Notes under the pieces: generated by a model
What the model saw: only the letters and a program-made list of their open reading frames with translations
What the model was told of the DNA's origin: nothing
The model's database searches: none
Source of the DNA: Streptomyces roseochromogenus subsp. oscitans DS 12.976
Lineage (GTDB): Bacteria > Actinomycetota > Actinomycetes > Streptomycetales > Streptomycetaceae
Reading direction: 5' to 3'
Length of the DNA stretch: 27,076 nt
NCBI RefSeq assembly: GCF_000497445.1
Contig: NZ_CM002285.1
Location: forward strand, 4,070,806-4,097,881
Position numbers and translations under genes: made by a program
Shown: positions 1 through 7,042 of the stretch, piece by piece
Position numbering within the stretch: position 1 is the first letter of the stretch
How the letters are laid out: the number at the start of each line of letters is the position of its first letter

Positions 1-678
1 TTCGCGGGCACGCGCGCGCAGCGCCTCCTGCGCGGCGTGTCGGTCACGGCCGGCGAACAGCGCGCGGGACAAGGCGAGCGCGGTCAGCCGCTCCTCCGGG
101 GAGAGATAGCGGTTGCGGCTGGACAGGGCGAGCCCGTCCGCCTCGCGCACGGTCGGTACGGCGACGATCTCGATGCCGAAGTTCAGGTCCCGCACCATGC
201 GCCGGATCAGGGCCAGCTGCTGGGCGTCCTTCTGCCCGAACAGGGCCACGTCGGGACGCGTGAGGTGCAGCAGCTTGGCGACGACGGTGAGCATGCCGTC
301 GAAGTGGCCGGGCCGCGAGCCGCCCTCCAGGCGCTCGCCCATGGGGCCCGCGGTGATGCGGACCTGAGGGTCGCCGCCGGGGTAGACCTCGTCCACGGAG
401 GGCGCGAACACCGCGTCCGCACCGGCCTGTTCGGCGATCTTCAGGTCGGCTTCGAGGGTGCGCGGATAGCGGTCCAGGTCCTCGCCCGCGCCGAACTGCA
501 GCGGGTTGACGAAGACGGTGACGACGACCTCGCCCTCGGGGCCGGCGATCTCCCGCGCGGAGCGGATCAGGGTGGCGTGGCCCTCGTGCAGGGCGCCCAT
601 GGTCATCACGACGGCGCGGCGGCCGCTCCGCACGCGCGCGTGCAGCTCGTCGGCGGTGCTCAGCAGGACGGTGGTCAT
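1..678 (-). CDS. panC: Pantothenate synthetase (pantoate-beta-alanine ligase), 3' part outside the window
   Basis: Condenses pantoate and beta-alanine with ATP to pantothenate, the CoA precursor, in the cytosol. I translated 226 codons from the ATG at 678 to the left edge without a stop. The protein begins [12 protein letters not shown]. It has the nucleotide-binding HxGH-type motif in TMGALHEGH near residue 30, the VFVNPLQF segment, a central [13 protein letters not shown] stretch, [10 protein letters not shown], and the SSRNRYLS motif that plays the KMSKS role. The family is usually about 280-330 residues, so the C-terminal part lies outside the window. The start ATG overlaps the TGA of the upstream DUF2520 gene (ATGA at 678-675), so the two are probably translationally coupled in one minus-strand operon. 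Identity is very secure; only the end is unseen. Confidence 0.97.
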   Translation of the reverse strand, partial: MTTVLLSTADELHARVRSGRRAVVMTMGALHEGHATLIRSAREIAGPEGEVVVTVFVNPLQFGAGEDLDRYPRTLEADLKIAEQAGADAVFAPSVDEVYPGGDPQVRITAGPMGERLEGGSRPGHFDGMLTVVAKLLHLTRPDVALFGQKDAQQLALIRRMVRDLNFGIEIVAVPTVREADGLALSSRNRYLSPEERLTALALSRALFAGRDRHAAQEALRARARE

Positions 679-1637
679 CGGTCGTTCCCCTCGGTGCCGT
701 GAGTGCCGTTCGTGCCGCCGCCGTTCGTGCCGCCGGCGCCGTCGGCCAGCACGCCGAGCAGGTCCTCGGCGAGTTCGGGCTTCAGCAGGCCGTGCGCGAG
801 CGCCCGGTCGGCGGTCGCGCGGGCCATCGCGACATAGCCCGCGACGGTCTGCGGGGCGTGCTTGCGCAGCTCGGTGATGTGCGCGGCGACCGTGCCGGCG
901 TCCCCGCGCGCGACGGGCCCGGTGAGCGCCGTGTCGCCCGAGCGCAGCGCGTTGTCCAGGGCTGCGCCGAGCAGCGGGCCGAGCATCCGGCCGGGCGCTT
1001 CGACGCCCGCCGTGCGCAGCAGCTCCATGGACTGGGCGACCAGGGTCACCAGATGGTTGGCGCCGAGTGCGAGGGCCGCGTGGTAGAGCGGGCGGTTCTG
1101 CTCGCTGATCCACTCCGGTTCGCCGCCCATCTCGATCACGAGGGCCTCGGCGGCCAGGCGCAGCTCCTCGGGCGCGGTGACACCGAAGGAGCAGCCGGCG
1201 AGGCGCTGGACGTCCACGGGGGTGCCGGTGAAGGTCATCGCCGGGTGCAGGGCCAGCGGCAGCGCGCCCACGCGCGTGGCCGGATCGAGGACCCCCGCGC
1301 CGTAGCGGCCGGAGGTGTGCACGAGCAGCTGTCCCGGCCGTACGGCGCCGGTCTCGACGAGGCCGCCGACCAGGCCGGGCAGGACGTCGTCGGGGACGGT
1401 GAGCAGCACCAGGTCGGCGCGGGTCAGGACCTCGGCGGGCGGCACCAGCGGCACGTCCGGGAGCATGGTCTCGGCGCGCCTGCGGGAGGCGTCGGAGACG
1501 CCGGAGACGGCCACCGGGCGGTGTCCGGCGAGCTGGAGGGACGCGGCGAGCGCGGGGCCCACGCGGCCGGCGCCGACGACGCCGACGGTGAGCCGCGCGG
1601 GGCGGTCCTTGATGTCTGGCTGGTGGACTGTACTCAC
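675..1637 (-). CDS. Rossmann-fold / DUF2520 dehydrogenase-like protein; candidate PanG-type ketopantoate reductase
   Basis: 320 residues from a GTG at 1637, with a GGAAGG-type ribosome site about 10 nt upstream. The N-terminal dinucleotide-binding fold is visible as [13 protein letters not shown] (about residues 18-30), followed by a [10 protein letters not shown] strand and [14 protein letters not shown]. The C-terminal DUF2520 helical domain includes LHPAMTFTG, the [19 protein letters not shown] segment and [11 protein letters not shown]. Its stop overlaps the panC start. Families of this type sit beside panC in many actinobacteria, and a DUF2520-like protein (PanG of Francisella) has been shown to reduce ketopantoate; assigning that reaction here is inference from context. 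The last 20 residues are a Gly/Thr/Asn-rich tail made by a tandem repeat at 705-734 and are unlikely to matter for the fold. Confidence 0.85.
   Translation of the reverse strand: MSTVHQPDIKDRPARLTVGVVGAGRVGPALAASLQLAGHRPVAVSGVSDASRRRAETMLPDVPLVPPAEVLTRADLVLLTVPDDVLPGLVGGLVETGAVRPGQLLVHTSGRYGAGVLDPATRVGALPLALHPAMTFTGTPVDVQRLAGCSFGVTAPEELRLAAEALVIEMGGEPEWISEQNRPLYHAALALGANHLVTLVAQSMELLRTAGVEAPGRMLGPLLGAALDNALRSGDTALTGPVARGDAGTVAAHITELRKHAPQTVAGYVAMARATADRALAHGLLKPELAEDLLGVLADGAGGTNGGGTNGTHGTEGNDR
705..734. repeat. 15-bp tandem duplication in the DUF2520 tail
   Basis: Two perfect head-to-tail copies of GCCGTTCGTGCCGCC (705-719 and 720-734). Read on the minus strand they encode the GGTNGGGTNG part of the C-terminal tail. 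The tandem arrangement suggests a slippage expansion at a tolerant protein end. Confidence 0.85.
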
Positions 1638-1869
1638 GCGACGGCGGCCTTCCCGTTCCAGTCCGCTCTGGGTACCGGACGATTTCTCGTCATGTTAACG
1701 CTATCTCGGTCCGGTGCGGATCGGTCGTCCACAGGCTGTGGGTTTCACCACGCCGCCGCACCGCCGAGGCGCGCGGGAATTCCCGTGCCTCCGCGCCAAC
1801 CCTCCGCGCCAACCGGCCGCGCGGAAATCTCAGTGCCCCGCCCGGCCGGGACAGGGCATGATCGCGCGC
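1638..1869. promoter_or_regulatory. Divergent intergenic region for the DUF2520-panC operon and the aldolase-family gene
   Basis: This 232-nt gap separates divergent genes. It holds an unusually AT-richer patch (about 1681-1706) with a 5-bp-arm inverted repeat GACGA-tttc-TCGTC at 1678-1691, and TANNNT-like hexamers readable on the minus strand at 1703-1698 and 1697-1692. I cannot pair either with a convincing -35, so a promoter is likely here but its exact position is not established. Nothing else is recognised. Confidence 0.45.
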
Positions 1870-3048
1870 ATGAGCGACACGGCGGAACAGGCGGAACAGG
1901 CGGAACAGCAGGACGAGAAACGATCGATGTACGAGCGGCGCCTGGCCGCTCTGCGGGTGGCGCGCCGCGTGCTGTGGCGGCCCGCCTTCGAGGCCACGAT
2001 CCGGGAACGGCTGGAGTGGCTGGCGCAGACGGCTCCGCAGGTCCACGACCTGGACGAGCGGGCGGACATGTACGGCGACCGGATCGTGGCAGCCCTGGAG
2101 GAGCGGGTCGCCGGCCTGCTCGGCACGGAGGCCGCCGCCTTCTTCCCGACCGGCACGATGGCCCAGCAGGTGGCGCTGCGCTGCTGGGCGGCCCGCACCG
2201 GCGACCCCACGGTCGCCCTGCATCCCCTCGCCCACCCGGAAGTGCATGAACGGAATGCGTTCAGCCAGGTCAGCGGCCTGCGCTCGGTACGCGTGACGAG
2301 CGAGCCCCGGCTGCCCACGGCCGCGGAGATACGCGACTTCGACGAGCCCTTCGGCACGCTGATGCTGGAACTGCCGCTCCGGGACGCCGGATTTCTGCTG
2401 CCCACGTGGGAGGAGCTGACCGAGGTCGTGGAGGCGGCGCGGGAGCGCGACGCGGTGGTGCACTTCGACGGCGCGCGCCTGTGGGAGACCACCGAGCACT
2501 TCGGCCGCCCCCTGGACGAGATCGCCGGCCTCGCCGACACCGTCTACGTGTCGTTCTACAAGTCCCTCGGCGGCTTCGGCGGCGCCGCGCTCGCCGGCCC
2601 GAAGACCCTGGTCGAGGAGGCGAAGACCTGGCGGCACCGGTACGGCGGAATGGTCTTCCAGCAGTTCCCGACGGTGCTGGCGGCGCTCGCCGGGCTGGAG
2701 ACGGAGCTGCCCCGGCTGCCGGACTATGTGCGGCACGCGCGCGTGGTGGCCGCCGCGCTGCGCGAGGGATTCGCCGCGGCCGGGCTGCCCTGGGCACGCG
2801 TCCACCCGGAGGTGCCGCACACGCACGAGTTCCGGGTCTGGCTGCCGTACGACCCCGACATGCTGGCCGAGGCCGCGGTACGGCAGGTGGAGGAGACCTC
2901 GGTGGGACTGTTCGGACGCGCCTGGGACCGCGGCGGACCGGACCTGGCGTTCACCGAGGTCACCGTCGGCACGGCGGGCCTGGAGTGGACGGCCGACGAC
3001 GTACGCGCGGCCGTGGCCGACTTCGTGGACCGACTGCCCGCGCCGTGA
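1870..3048 (+). CDS. PLP-dependent threonine aldolase / beta-eliminating lyase family protein
   Basis: 392 residues if started at the ATG at 1870; an in-frame ATG at 1858 would add MIAR, and neither has a strong ribosome site. It belongs to the fold-type I PLP family that includes low-specificity L-threonine aldolase (retro-aldol cleavage of threonine to glycine and acetaldehyde) and aromatic beta-eliminating lyases. Seen directly: a cofactor-pocket segment FFPTGTMAQQ (about 91-100), the pyridine-contacting aspartate in VHFDGARLWE (Asp200, Arg203), and the Schiff-base lysine in SFYKSLGGFGG (Lys231). The true substrate cannot be told from sequence. The N-terminus carries AEQ repeats from three perfect tandem copies of GCGGAACAG at 1882-1908. 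The stop codon lies inside the first unit of the 3046-3171 repeat array. Confidence 0.88.
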   Translation: MSDTAEQAEQAEQQDEKRSMYERRLAALRVARRVLWRPAFEATIRERLEWLAQTAPQVHDLDERADMYGDRIVAALEERVAGLLGTEAAAFFPTGTMAQQVALRCWAARTGDPTVALHPLAHPEVHERNAFSQVSGLRSVRVTSEPRLPTAAEIRDFDEPFGTLMLELPLRDAGFLLPTWEELTEVVEAARERDAVVHFDGARLWETTEHFGRPLDEIAGLADTVYVSFYKSLGGFGGAALAGPKTLVEEAKTWRHRYGGMVFQQFPTVLAALAGLETELPRLPDYVRHARVVAAALREGFAAAGLPWARVHPEVPHTHEFRVWLPYDPDMLAEAAVRQVEETSVGLFGRAWDRGGPDLAFTEVTVGTAGLEWTADDVRAAVADFVDRLPAP

Positions 3049-3171
3049 TCACAGGGCGCGCGGGTGCGTGATCGCAGAGGGCCGAGCGCGGGCGATCGCA
3101 GAGGGCCGAGCATGGGTGATCACAGAGGGCGGGGGCAGCTGATCGCAGAAGGCGAAGGTGGCTGATCACAG
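3046..3171. repeat. Six-unit tandem repeat array between convergent stop codons
   Basis: Six imperfect head-to-tail units begin at 3046, 3069, 3093, 3117, 3140 and 3163, a period of 23-24 bp. Each opens with YGATCRCAG; units 2-5 continue with an AGGGC/AAGGC-like core followed by GC-rich sequence. Units 1 and 6 are closest to each other (both continue with GCGCGCGGGTGC). Unit 1 starts with the TGA stop of the aldolase-family gene, and the palindrome TGATCA in unit 6 supplies the TGA stop of the small minus-strand gene, so the array fills the convergent gap exactly. No U-tract follows, so it is not a classical terminator. Confidence 0.9.
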
Positions 3172-3372
3172 CGCGCGCGGGTGCAGCCACCGGCGCAGGG
3201 CGTAGCGCACGCGCCCCCGCGCCGGGCGCTCGGTGATGACCGCGTTGAAACGCCGGTAGTCGCGTACTGCGCGGACCACGTCGGCGTCGTGCCGGCCGGG
3301 CGCGGGCGGCTCCGGCTCGCCGAGTACGCGGGCGCGGTAGCTGTCGAGGAGGTACTGCTGGGTGATGCTCAT
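3166..3372 (-). CDS. Small conserved-looking hypothetical protein, 68 aa
   Basis: I chose the ATG at 3372 because a GAGAAGG ribosome site precedes it by about 11 nt on the minus strand; an upstream in-frame start at 3432 would give 88 residues without such a site. The product begins MSITQQYLLDSYRARVLGE, is highly basic towards the end (RGRVRYALRRWLHPRAL), and has no membrane segment or recognisable motif. It is divergent from the DUF5937/ArsR regulator with a large inverted repeat between them, so it may be a target of that regulator. I do not recognise a function. The good ribosome site and ordered amino-acid composition support a real gene. Confidence 0.7.
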   Translation of the reverse strand: MSITQQYLLDSYRARVLGEPEPPAPGRHDADVVRAVRDYRRFNAVITERPARGRVRYALRRWLHPRAL

Positions 3373-3499
3373 GGCGGATCGCCTTCTCGGAAGGTCTCGG
3401 GACGAGGACTGGCAGGTCTGGCCACCGACCACTCGGTGACCGTTCGGGCTCCGCGGCTGCCCCGGTGCCTCCAGACTGCTCGCGACCAGGGCGGCTGTC

Positions 3500-3530
3500 C
3501 CGTGGATTGACGACTGCCGTCAATCCACGG
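3500..3530. promoter_or_regulatory. Perfect 13-bp-arm inverted repeat, candidate operator
   Basis: Left arm CCGTGGATTGACG (3500-3512), 5-nt spacer, right arm CGTCAATCCACGG (3518-3530). It lies in the 199-nt gap between the small minus-strand gene and the ArsR-type regulator, 41 nt before the regulator's start. Each arm contains TTGACG, a good -35 hexamer, one facing each gene, although I find no convincing -10 at 17-18 bp. It fits an operator for the neighbouring HTH protein controlling both directions. Confidence 0.6.
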
Positions 3531-3571
3531 CACCGCTGTCAGTGGCCGGGTGCACGATGGAGGGCATGAGC

Positions 3572-4708
3572 GTGACCATCGACATCACCGGACTCGCCGC
3601 CGGTGGGGGTGCCCCCGGCTCGAGCGAGGCCGAGAGGTGGGGGAGGGTGTCCGTCGTGCCCTCCCCGCTGGCGGAACTGGGGATGGCCCTGCACGCCCTC
3701 AGCGAGCCCGGTCACCACCCCGGCCTCCAGGGCTGGGCGACCGCCGTCTCGTCCCGGCTGGACCCCTGCCTGGCCGACCGGCTGTGCGAGGCGGACTTCC
3801 TGTGGCGTACGACGTTCTCGGACGTCTTCGCCCCGTTCGCGGGCATACCCGGCGGCCGCACGCTCCCCGGCGCCACGCTCGCGGAGGACCTGGACCTGCT
3901 GGACAAACTGACGGACGACCAATTCGTCAGCGCCGCCCTGGAGTTCTCCTGCCGGCTGCGCTACGACGTCGAGGCCCCCGGCCCGCTGGGCGACCCCGAG
4001 CTGCGCCGCCGCTCCCTGGAACTGGCCGCCGCGCGCGGTGCCGTACAGGAGCGGTTCACGCACCGGCTGCTGGAGGACCCGCCGGCGGTCCGCGCCTGGT
4101 TCCGGCAGCTGATGCTCGACTGCGACGAGGCGTTCTTCGCCGACACCTGGGCCCGGGTCCAGCCGCAGCTCGCCGCGGACGCCCGGCACAAGACCGAGCT
4201 GCTGCGCCGCGCGGGTCTCGCCGAAGCCCTCGCGTCCCTCTCCCAGGCCGTCTCGCTGGACGAGGAAGCCGCGCTCATCACCATCGACAAGCTCTCGGTG
4301 GGCCGCACCGCCACGGGCGACGGCGGCCTGGTCCTGATGCCGACCAGCCTCGGCTGGCCGCATCTCCTGGTCCTGCACCGGTTCGGCTGGCAGCCGTCGA
4401 TCTCCTATCCCGCGAGCGGCTCCCGCCCGCAGGCCCCGTCCGTGGAGCAGCTCACCCGCCGCATGGAAGCGCTGGCCCACCCGGTGCGGATGCGGCTGTG
4501 CCGCCATCTGGCCCGCGCCCCGCACACCACGAGCGAACTCGCCGAGGCACACGGCATGTCGGCACCGGAGATATCCCGGCACCTCGCGGTCCTGAAGAAA
4601 GCGGGCTTGATCACCAACTGCCGCCGCGGCCGCTACGTCCAGCACCAGCTGGACCTGCCGGCGGTGGCCCGACTGGGCAGCGACTTCATCGAGGGCGTCC
4701 TGCGCTGA
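3572..4708 (+). CDS. DUF5937 / ArsR-type winged-helix transcriptional regulator
   Basis: 378 residues from the GTG at 3572, chosen because GGAGGG (3559-3564) sits 7 nt upstream; the ATG at 3566 is too close to that site but possible. The long N-terminal part (SPLAELGMALHALSEPGHH and onward) resembles the DUF5937 domain found in streptomycete ArsR-type proteins. The last 90 residues form the winged helix: MEALAHPVRMRLCRHL, then TTSELAEAHGMSAPEISRHL as the helix-turn-helix, then LKKAGLITNCRRGRYVQHQL as the wing. No ArsR metal-binding CxC motif is visible, so the inducer is unknown. Residues about 8-25 are encoded by a short hairpin repeat (3603-3646) that looks like an insertion. The perfect inverted repeat upstream suggests autoregulation. 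Confidence 0.88.
   Translation: MTIDITGLAAGGGAPGSSEAERWGRVSVVPSPLAELGMALHALSEPGHHPGLQGWATAVSSRLDPCLADRLCEADFLWRTTFSDVFAPFAGIPGGRTLPGATLAEDLDLLDKLTDDQFVSAALEFSCRLRYDVEAPGPLGDPELRRRSLELAAARGAVQERFTHRLLEDPPAVRAWFRQLMLDCDEAFFADTWARVQPQLAADARHKTELLRRAGLAEALASLSQAVSLDEEAALITIDKLSVGRTATGDGGLVLMPTSLGWPHLLVLHRFGWQPSISYPASGSRPQAPSVEQLTRRMEALAHPVRMRLCRHLARAPHTTSELAEAHGMSAPEISRHLAVLKKAGLITNCRRGRYVQHQLDLPAVARLGSDFIEGVLR
3603..3646 (+). repeat. GC-rich hairpin repeat of the Streptomyces intergenic type, inserted in frame
   Basis: The segment contains the small palindrome GGGGGTGCCCCC (3605-3616), then GGCTCGAGCGAGGCCGAGAGG, ending in a TGGGGGAGGG run. I recall near-identical sequences (GGGGGT-CCCCC, CTCGAGCGAAGCCGAGAG, GGGGGAG) as abundant short repeats between genes in Streptomyces genomes; this comes from memory and is unchecked. 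Here it is translated as AGGGAPGSSEAERWGR near the N-terminus of the ArsR-type protein, without breaking the frame. Confidence 0.65.
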
Positions 4709-4795
4709 GGGGGCCTTGCCGGGGCGGGGCTTGGCTGTGATGGCGGAGGGGTGCGCCGGCACCTCGCTGCGGCAGGCCTCGGCCCCGGCAGCTGA

Positions 4796-4914
4796 GCCTG
4801 CGCTGACGCCTCGGAGGGGCCAGGGCAGCCGTAGGGCTGCGAGGGCGCCTGCGCTGATGCCTCGGAGGGCCTGGGCAGCCGTGGCTACGGGGCCTGCGGC
4901 GGTGTCTCGCCGAG
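4796..4914. repeat. Direct repeats filling the gap between the ArsR-type gene and the response regulator
   Basis: The 258-nt gap 4709-4966 has no gene I can support. It carries an imperfect direct repeat of about 40 bp, starting GCCTGCGCTGAYGCCTCGGA, at 4796-4838 and 4847-4886 (51-bp period), each ending in GGGCAGCCGT plus a short GGCT. A shorter degenerate third copy occupies about 4892-4914. An open frame across it (4716-5006, plus) is Arg/Ala-rich and overlaps the regulator gene, so I do not call it. Confidence 0.7.
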
Positions 4915-4966
4915 TCAGCCTCAGTCGTCGACGAGGGGCAGCGAGGGCTCCTCGCCGTGGCCGGTC

Positions 4967-5638
4967 TCAGCCGTGGCCGCCCGCGCGGACCAGGCCCGTC
5001 TCGTAGGCCAGCACCACCACCTGCACCCGGTCGCGCAGACCGAGCTTGGTCAGGATGCGGCCCACGTGGGTCTTCACCGTCGCCTCGCTCAGCACCAGCC
5101 GGGCCGCGATCTCGCCGTTGGACAAGCCTTGCGCGACCAGCACCATCACCTCGCGCTCCCGGTCGGTGAGCCGCTCCAGCTCCTTGTGCTGCGGCTCCTT
5201 GCCGGCGGAGGGCAGCATCGGCGCGAAGCGGTCCAGCAGGCGCCGGGTGGTGGAGGGCGCCACGACCGCGTCGCCGCTGTGCACCGCGCGGATCGCGGCC
5301 AGCAGGTCACCGGGCGGCACATCCTTGAGCATGAAGCCGGAGGCGCCCGCCTTCAGCCCGGAGAAGGCGTACTCGTCCAGGTCGAACGTGGTCAGGATCA
5401 GCACCTTGGGCGGGTTGGGCTCGGCGCAGATCCGCCGGGTGGTCTCCACGCCGTCCAGCTTCGGCATACGGACGTCCATCAGGACGACGTCGACGGCCGC
5501 GGATCGCAGCACCTGCAGAGCCTCGACCCCGTCGCCCGCCTCCGCGACGACCTCCATGTCCGGCTGGGCGGCGAGCACCATCCGGAACCCGGTGCGCAGC
5601 AGCACCTGGTCGTCGACGAGCATCACGCGGATCGTCAT
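4967..5638 (-). CDS. NarL/FixJ-family response regulator
   Basis: 223 residues from the ATG at 5638, with GAGG 5 nt upstream. Receiver domain: acidic pair Asp9-Asp10, phosphoacceptor Asp55 in VVLMDVRMP, Thr83/Thr84 in ILTTFD, and Lys105 in GFMLKD. C-terminal LuxR-type helix-turn-helix (about 158-215): LTDREREVMVLVAQGLSNGEIA, then SEATVKTHVGRILTKLGLRDRVQ. All key residues for phosphorylation are present. It lies 80 nt downstream of its histidine kinase on the same strand, so it is the cognate DNA-binding output, phosphorylated by that kinase. The target genes are not identifiable here; the nearby envelope genes are plausible but unproven. The family assignment is secure and the physiological signal unknown. 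Confidence 0.96.
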   Translation of the reverse strand: MTIRVMLVDDQVLLRTGFRMVLAAQPDMEVVAEAGDGVEALQVLRSAAVDVVLMDVRMPKLDGVETTRRICAEPNPPKVLILTTFDLDEYAFSGLKAGASGFMLKDVPPGDLLAAIRAVHSGDAVVAPSTTRRLLDRFAPMLPSAGKEPQHKELERLTDREREVMVLVAQGLSNGEIAARLVLSEATVKTHVGRILTKLGLRDRVQVVVLAYETGLVRAGGHG

Positions 5639-5686
5639 CGGGCCTCTTTCGTCGGGGATGGGCGGTGGTGCTTCAGGACGAGGGTG

Positions 5687-5698
5687 TGACAGGTGTCA
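5687..5698. promoter_or_regulatory. TGACA-GG-TGTCA inverted repeat between kinase and regulator genes
   Basis: A 12-bp sequence with perfect 5-bp arms around a GG spacer lies in the 80-nt gap between the kinase stop and the regulator start. It could be a regulator-binding half-site pair or chance. There is no terminator-like hairpin here, so read-through from kinase to regulator is expected. Confidence 0.3.
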
Positions 5699-5718
5699 GC
5701 AGGGGGCGTACGACCGCG

Positions 5719-6924
5719 TCAGTGCGCCGGTTTGAGCGGGAGCAGGGCGCTGATGCGGAATCCTCCGCCCGGACGCGGGCCGGCGTCCAGCGTGCCGCCG
5801 ACCATACCGACCCGCTCGCGCATACCGATCAGGCCGTGCCCCTGGCCGTCCGCGCCGCCCTCCTCGTACAGCTCGTGCGGGGCGCCCTTGCCGTCGTCCT
5901 CGACGAGCAGGCCGAGCCCGTCGTCGAAGTAGACCAGCCGCACGCTCGCGCCCGCGTTGGGTCCGCCGTGCTTGCGGGTGTTGGTCAGCGCCTCCTGCAC
6001 GATCCGGTACGCGGTCAGCTCCACACCGCTGGGCAGCGGGCGCGGAGTGCCCTCGACCTTGAAGTCGACGGGGAGGCCGGAGCTGCGGCACTTCTCGATG
6101 AGGTCGTCGATCTGCTCGACGTCGGGCTGGGGGACGTACTCCCCGCTCTCCTGGTGCTCGCCGGTACGCAGCACGCCCAGCAGGCGGCGCATCTCTGCGA
6201 GTGCCTGACGGCCGGTGGAGGAGATCGTCTCCAGGGCCTTCTTGGCCTGGTCGGGGGCGGTGTCGAGGACGTAGGCGGCGCCGTCGGCCTGCACCACCAT
6301 CACCGACACGTTGTGCGCGACGACGTCGTGCAGCTCGCGCGCGATCCGGGCGCGTTCGGCGGCCACCGCAACCTTCGACTGCGCCTCGCGCTCCTTCTCC
6401 AGACGAGCCGCGCGCTCCTCCAGCTGAGCGAAGTAGGCACGCCGGGTACGCATGGAGTCACCGAGCACCCAGGCGAGCGCGAAGGGCACCGTCTGGAAGA
6501 CCGCGATGGCGATCTGCCCGGCGAAGCTGGAGTGCGGCGTCGGCCAGCGGATCTGCGCGACGGTCGCCGCGACGAGGCTGACGGCGAGGGCGAGCCGCGA
6601 GGCCCAGCGGGAACCGACCGCGGCGACGGTGTACGTGATCACCAGCATCGCGAAGTCGGCGAGGGTCGTCCCCACGTCCAGGACCAGCTGGGCCAGCCCG
6701 GTCGCGCACGCGACCAGCAGCATCGGCTCCGGGTAACGGCGGCGCAGCGCGACGACGACGCACAGGACGACAGACACGGTCATCGCCGCGACGGCCGATC
6801 CGTGGTGCCCCGGCGCCCCGTTCAGATTGACCACGCTCAGGCCGGACAGCCCGAGCAGGGTGACGGCCCAGAAGGTGTCGACCCAGGTCGGGTGGCGGCG
6901 GAGGAAGTCATAGAGGCGCTGCAC
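5719..6924 (-). CDS. Membrane sensor histidine kinase (HisKA_3 type)
   Basis: 401 residues from a GTG at 6924. The N-terminal third has about six hydrophobic segments (roughly 18-35, 45-60, 67-85, 88-104, 108-125, 135-155) with almost no extracellular loops, as in DesK- and LiaS-like intramembrane sensors. A short coiled linker (165-190) leads to the dimerisation/phosphoacceptor helix ARELHDVVAHNVSVM with His199. The ATPase domain shows the N box EALTNTRKHG (Asn315), the G1 box VEDDGKGA (343-348) and the G2 box GHGLIGMRERV (362-372). It phosphorylates the regulator encoded just downstream. The signal is unknown, but the intramembrane sensor type suggests membrane stress. The start is preceded at exactly 7 nt by TACTCT and has no Shine-Dalgarno, so the mRNA is probably leaderless. 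Confidence 0.95.
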   Translation of the reverse strand: MQRLYDFLRRHPTWVDTFWAVTLLGLSGLSVVNLNGAPGHHGSAVAAMTVSVVLCVVVALRRRYPEPMLLVACATGLAQLVLDVGTTLADFAMLVITYTVAAVGSRWASRLALAVSLVAATVAQIRWPTPHSSFAGQIAIAVFQTVPFALAWVLGDSMRTRRAYFAQLEERAARLEKEREAQSKVAVAAERARIARELHDVVAHNVSVMVVQADGAAYVLDTAPDQAKKALETISSTGRQALAEMRRLLGVLRTGEHQESGEYVPQPDVEQIDDLIEKCRSSGLPVDFKVEGTPRPLPSGVELTAYRIVQEALTNTRKHGGPNAGASVRLVYFDDGLGLLVEDDGKGAPHELYEEGGADGQGHGLIGMRERVGMVGGTLDAGPRPGGGFRISALLPLKPAH

Positions 6925-6931
6925 GTAACCC

Positions 6932-6937
6932 AGAGTA
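6932..6937 (-). promoter_or_regulatory. -10 box of a probable leaderless promoter for the histidine kinase
   Basis: TACTCT (minus strand) lies 7 nt before the kinase GTG. A TTGACC occurs 21 nt further upstream (6964-6959), longer than the ideal spacer. There is no Shine-Dalgarno before the GTG. Confidence 0.6.
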
Positions 6938-7030
6938 GGGAAACCGGGTGCGTGCAGGGGTCAACCGGAGGGCCGATCCCCACCCGGCACGCATACTCCG
7001 CAAGGTGGAGGGAGTGATCATCTGTGGGCC

Positions 7031-7036
7031 TAGTCT
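7031..7036 (+). promoter_or_regulatory. -10 box of a probable leaderless promoter for the MidA-type gene
   Basis: TAGTCT is followed by 6 nt and the GTG at 7043. No Shine-Dalgarno is present. It is back-to-back with the kinase promoter in a 118-nt divergent gap. Confidence 0.6.
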
Positions 7037-7042
7037 GTTCCG

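Noticed and set aside
699..2249. Long plus-strand open frame opposite the DUF2520 gene
   Set aside because: It is antisense to a clear gene, Arg/Gly/Ala-rich, and explained by the high GC content suppressing stops in the mirror frame.
3046..3171. CRISPR array
   Set aside because: The units abut with no unique spacers and no cas genes are present; it is a simple tandem repeat.
4716..5006. 96-residue plus-strand frame in the 4709-4966 gap
   Set aside because: Arg/Ala-rich, made of the direct repeats, overlaps the response regulator and has no ribosome site.
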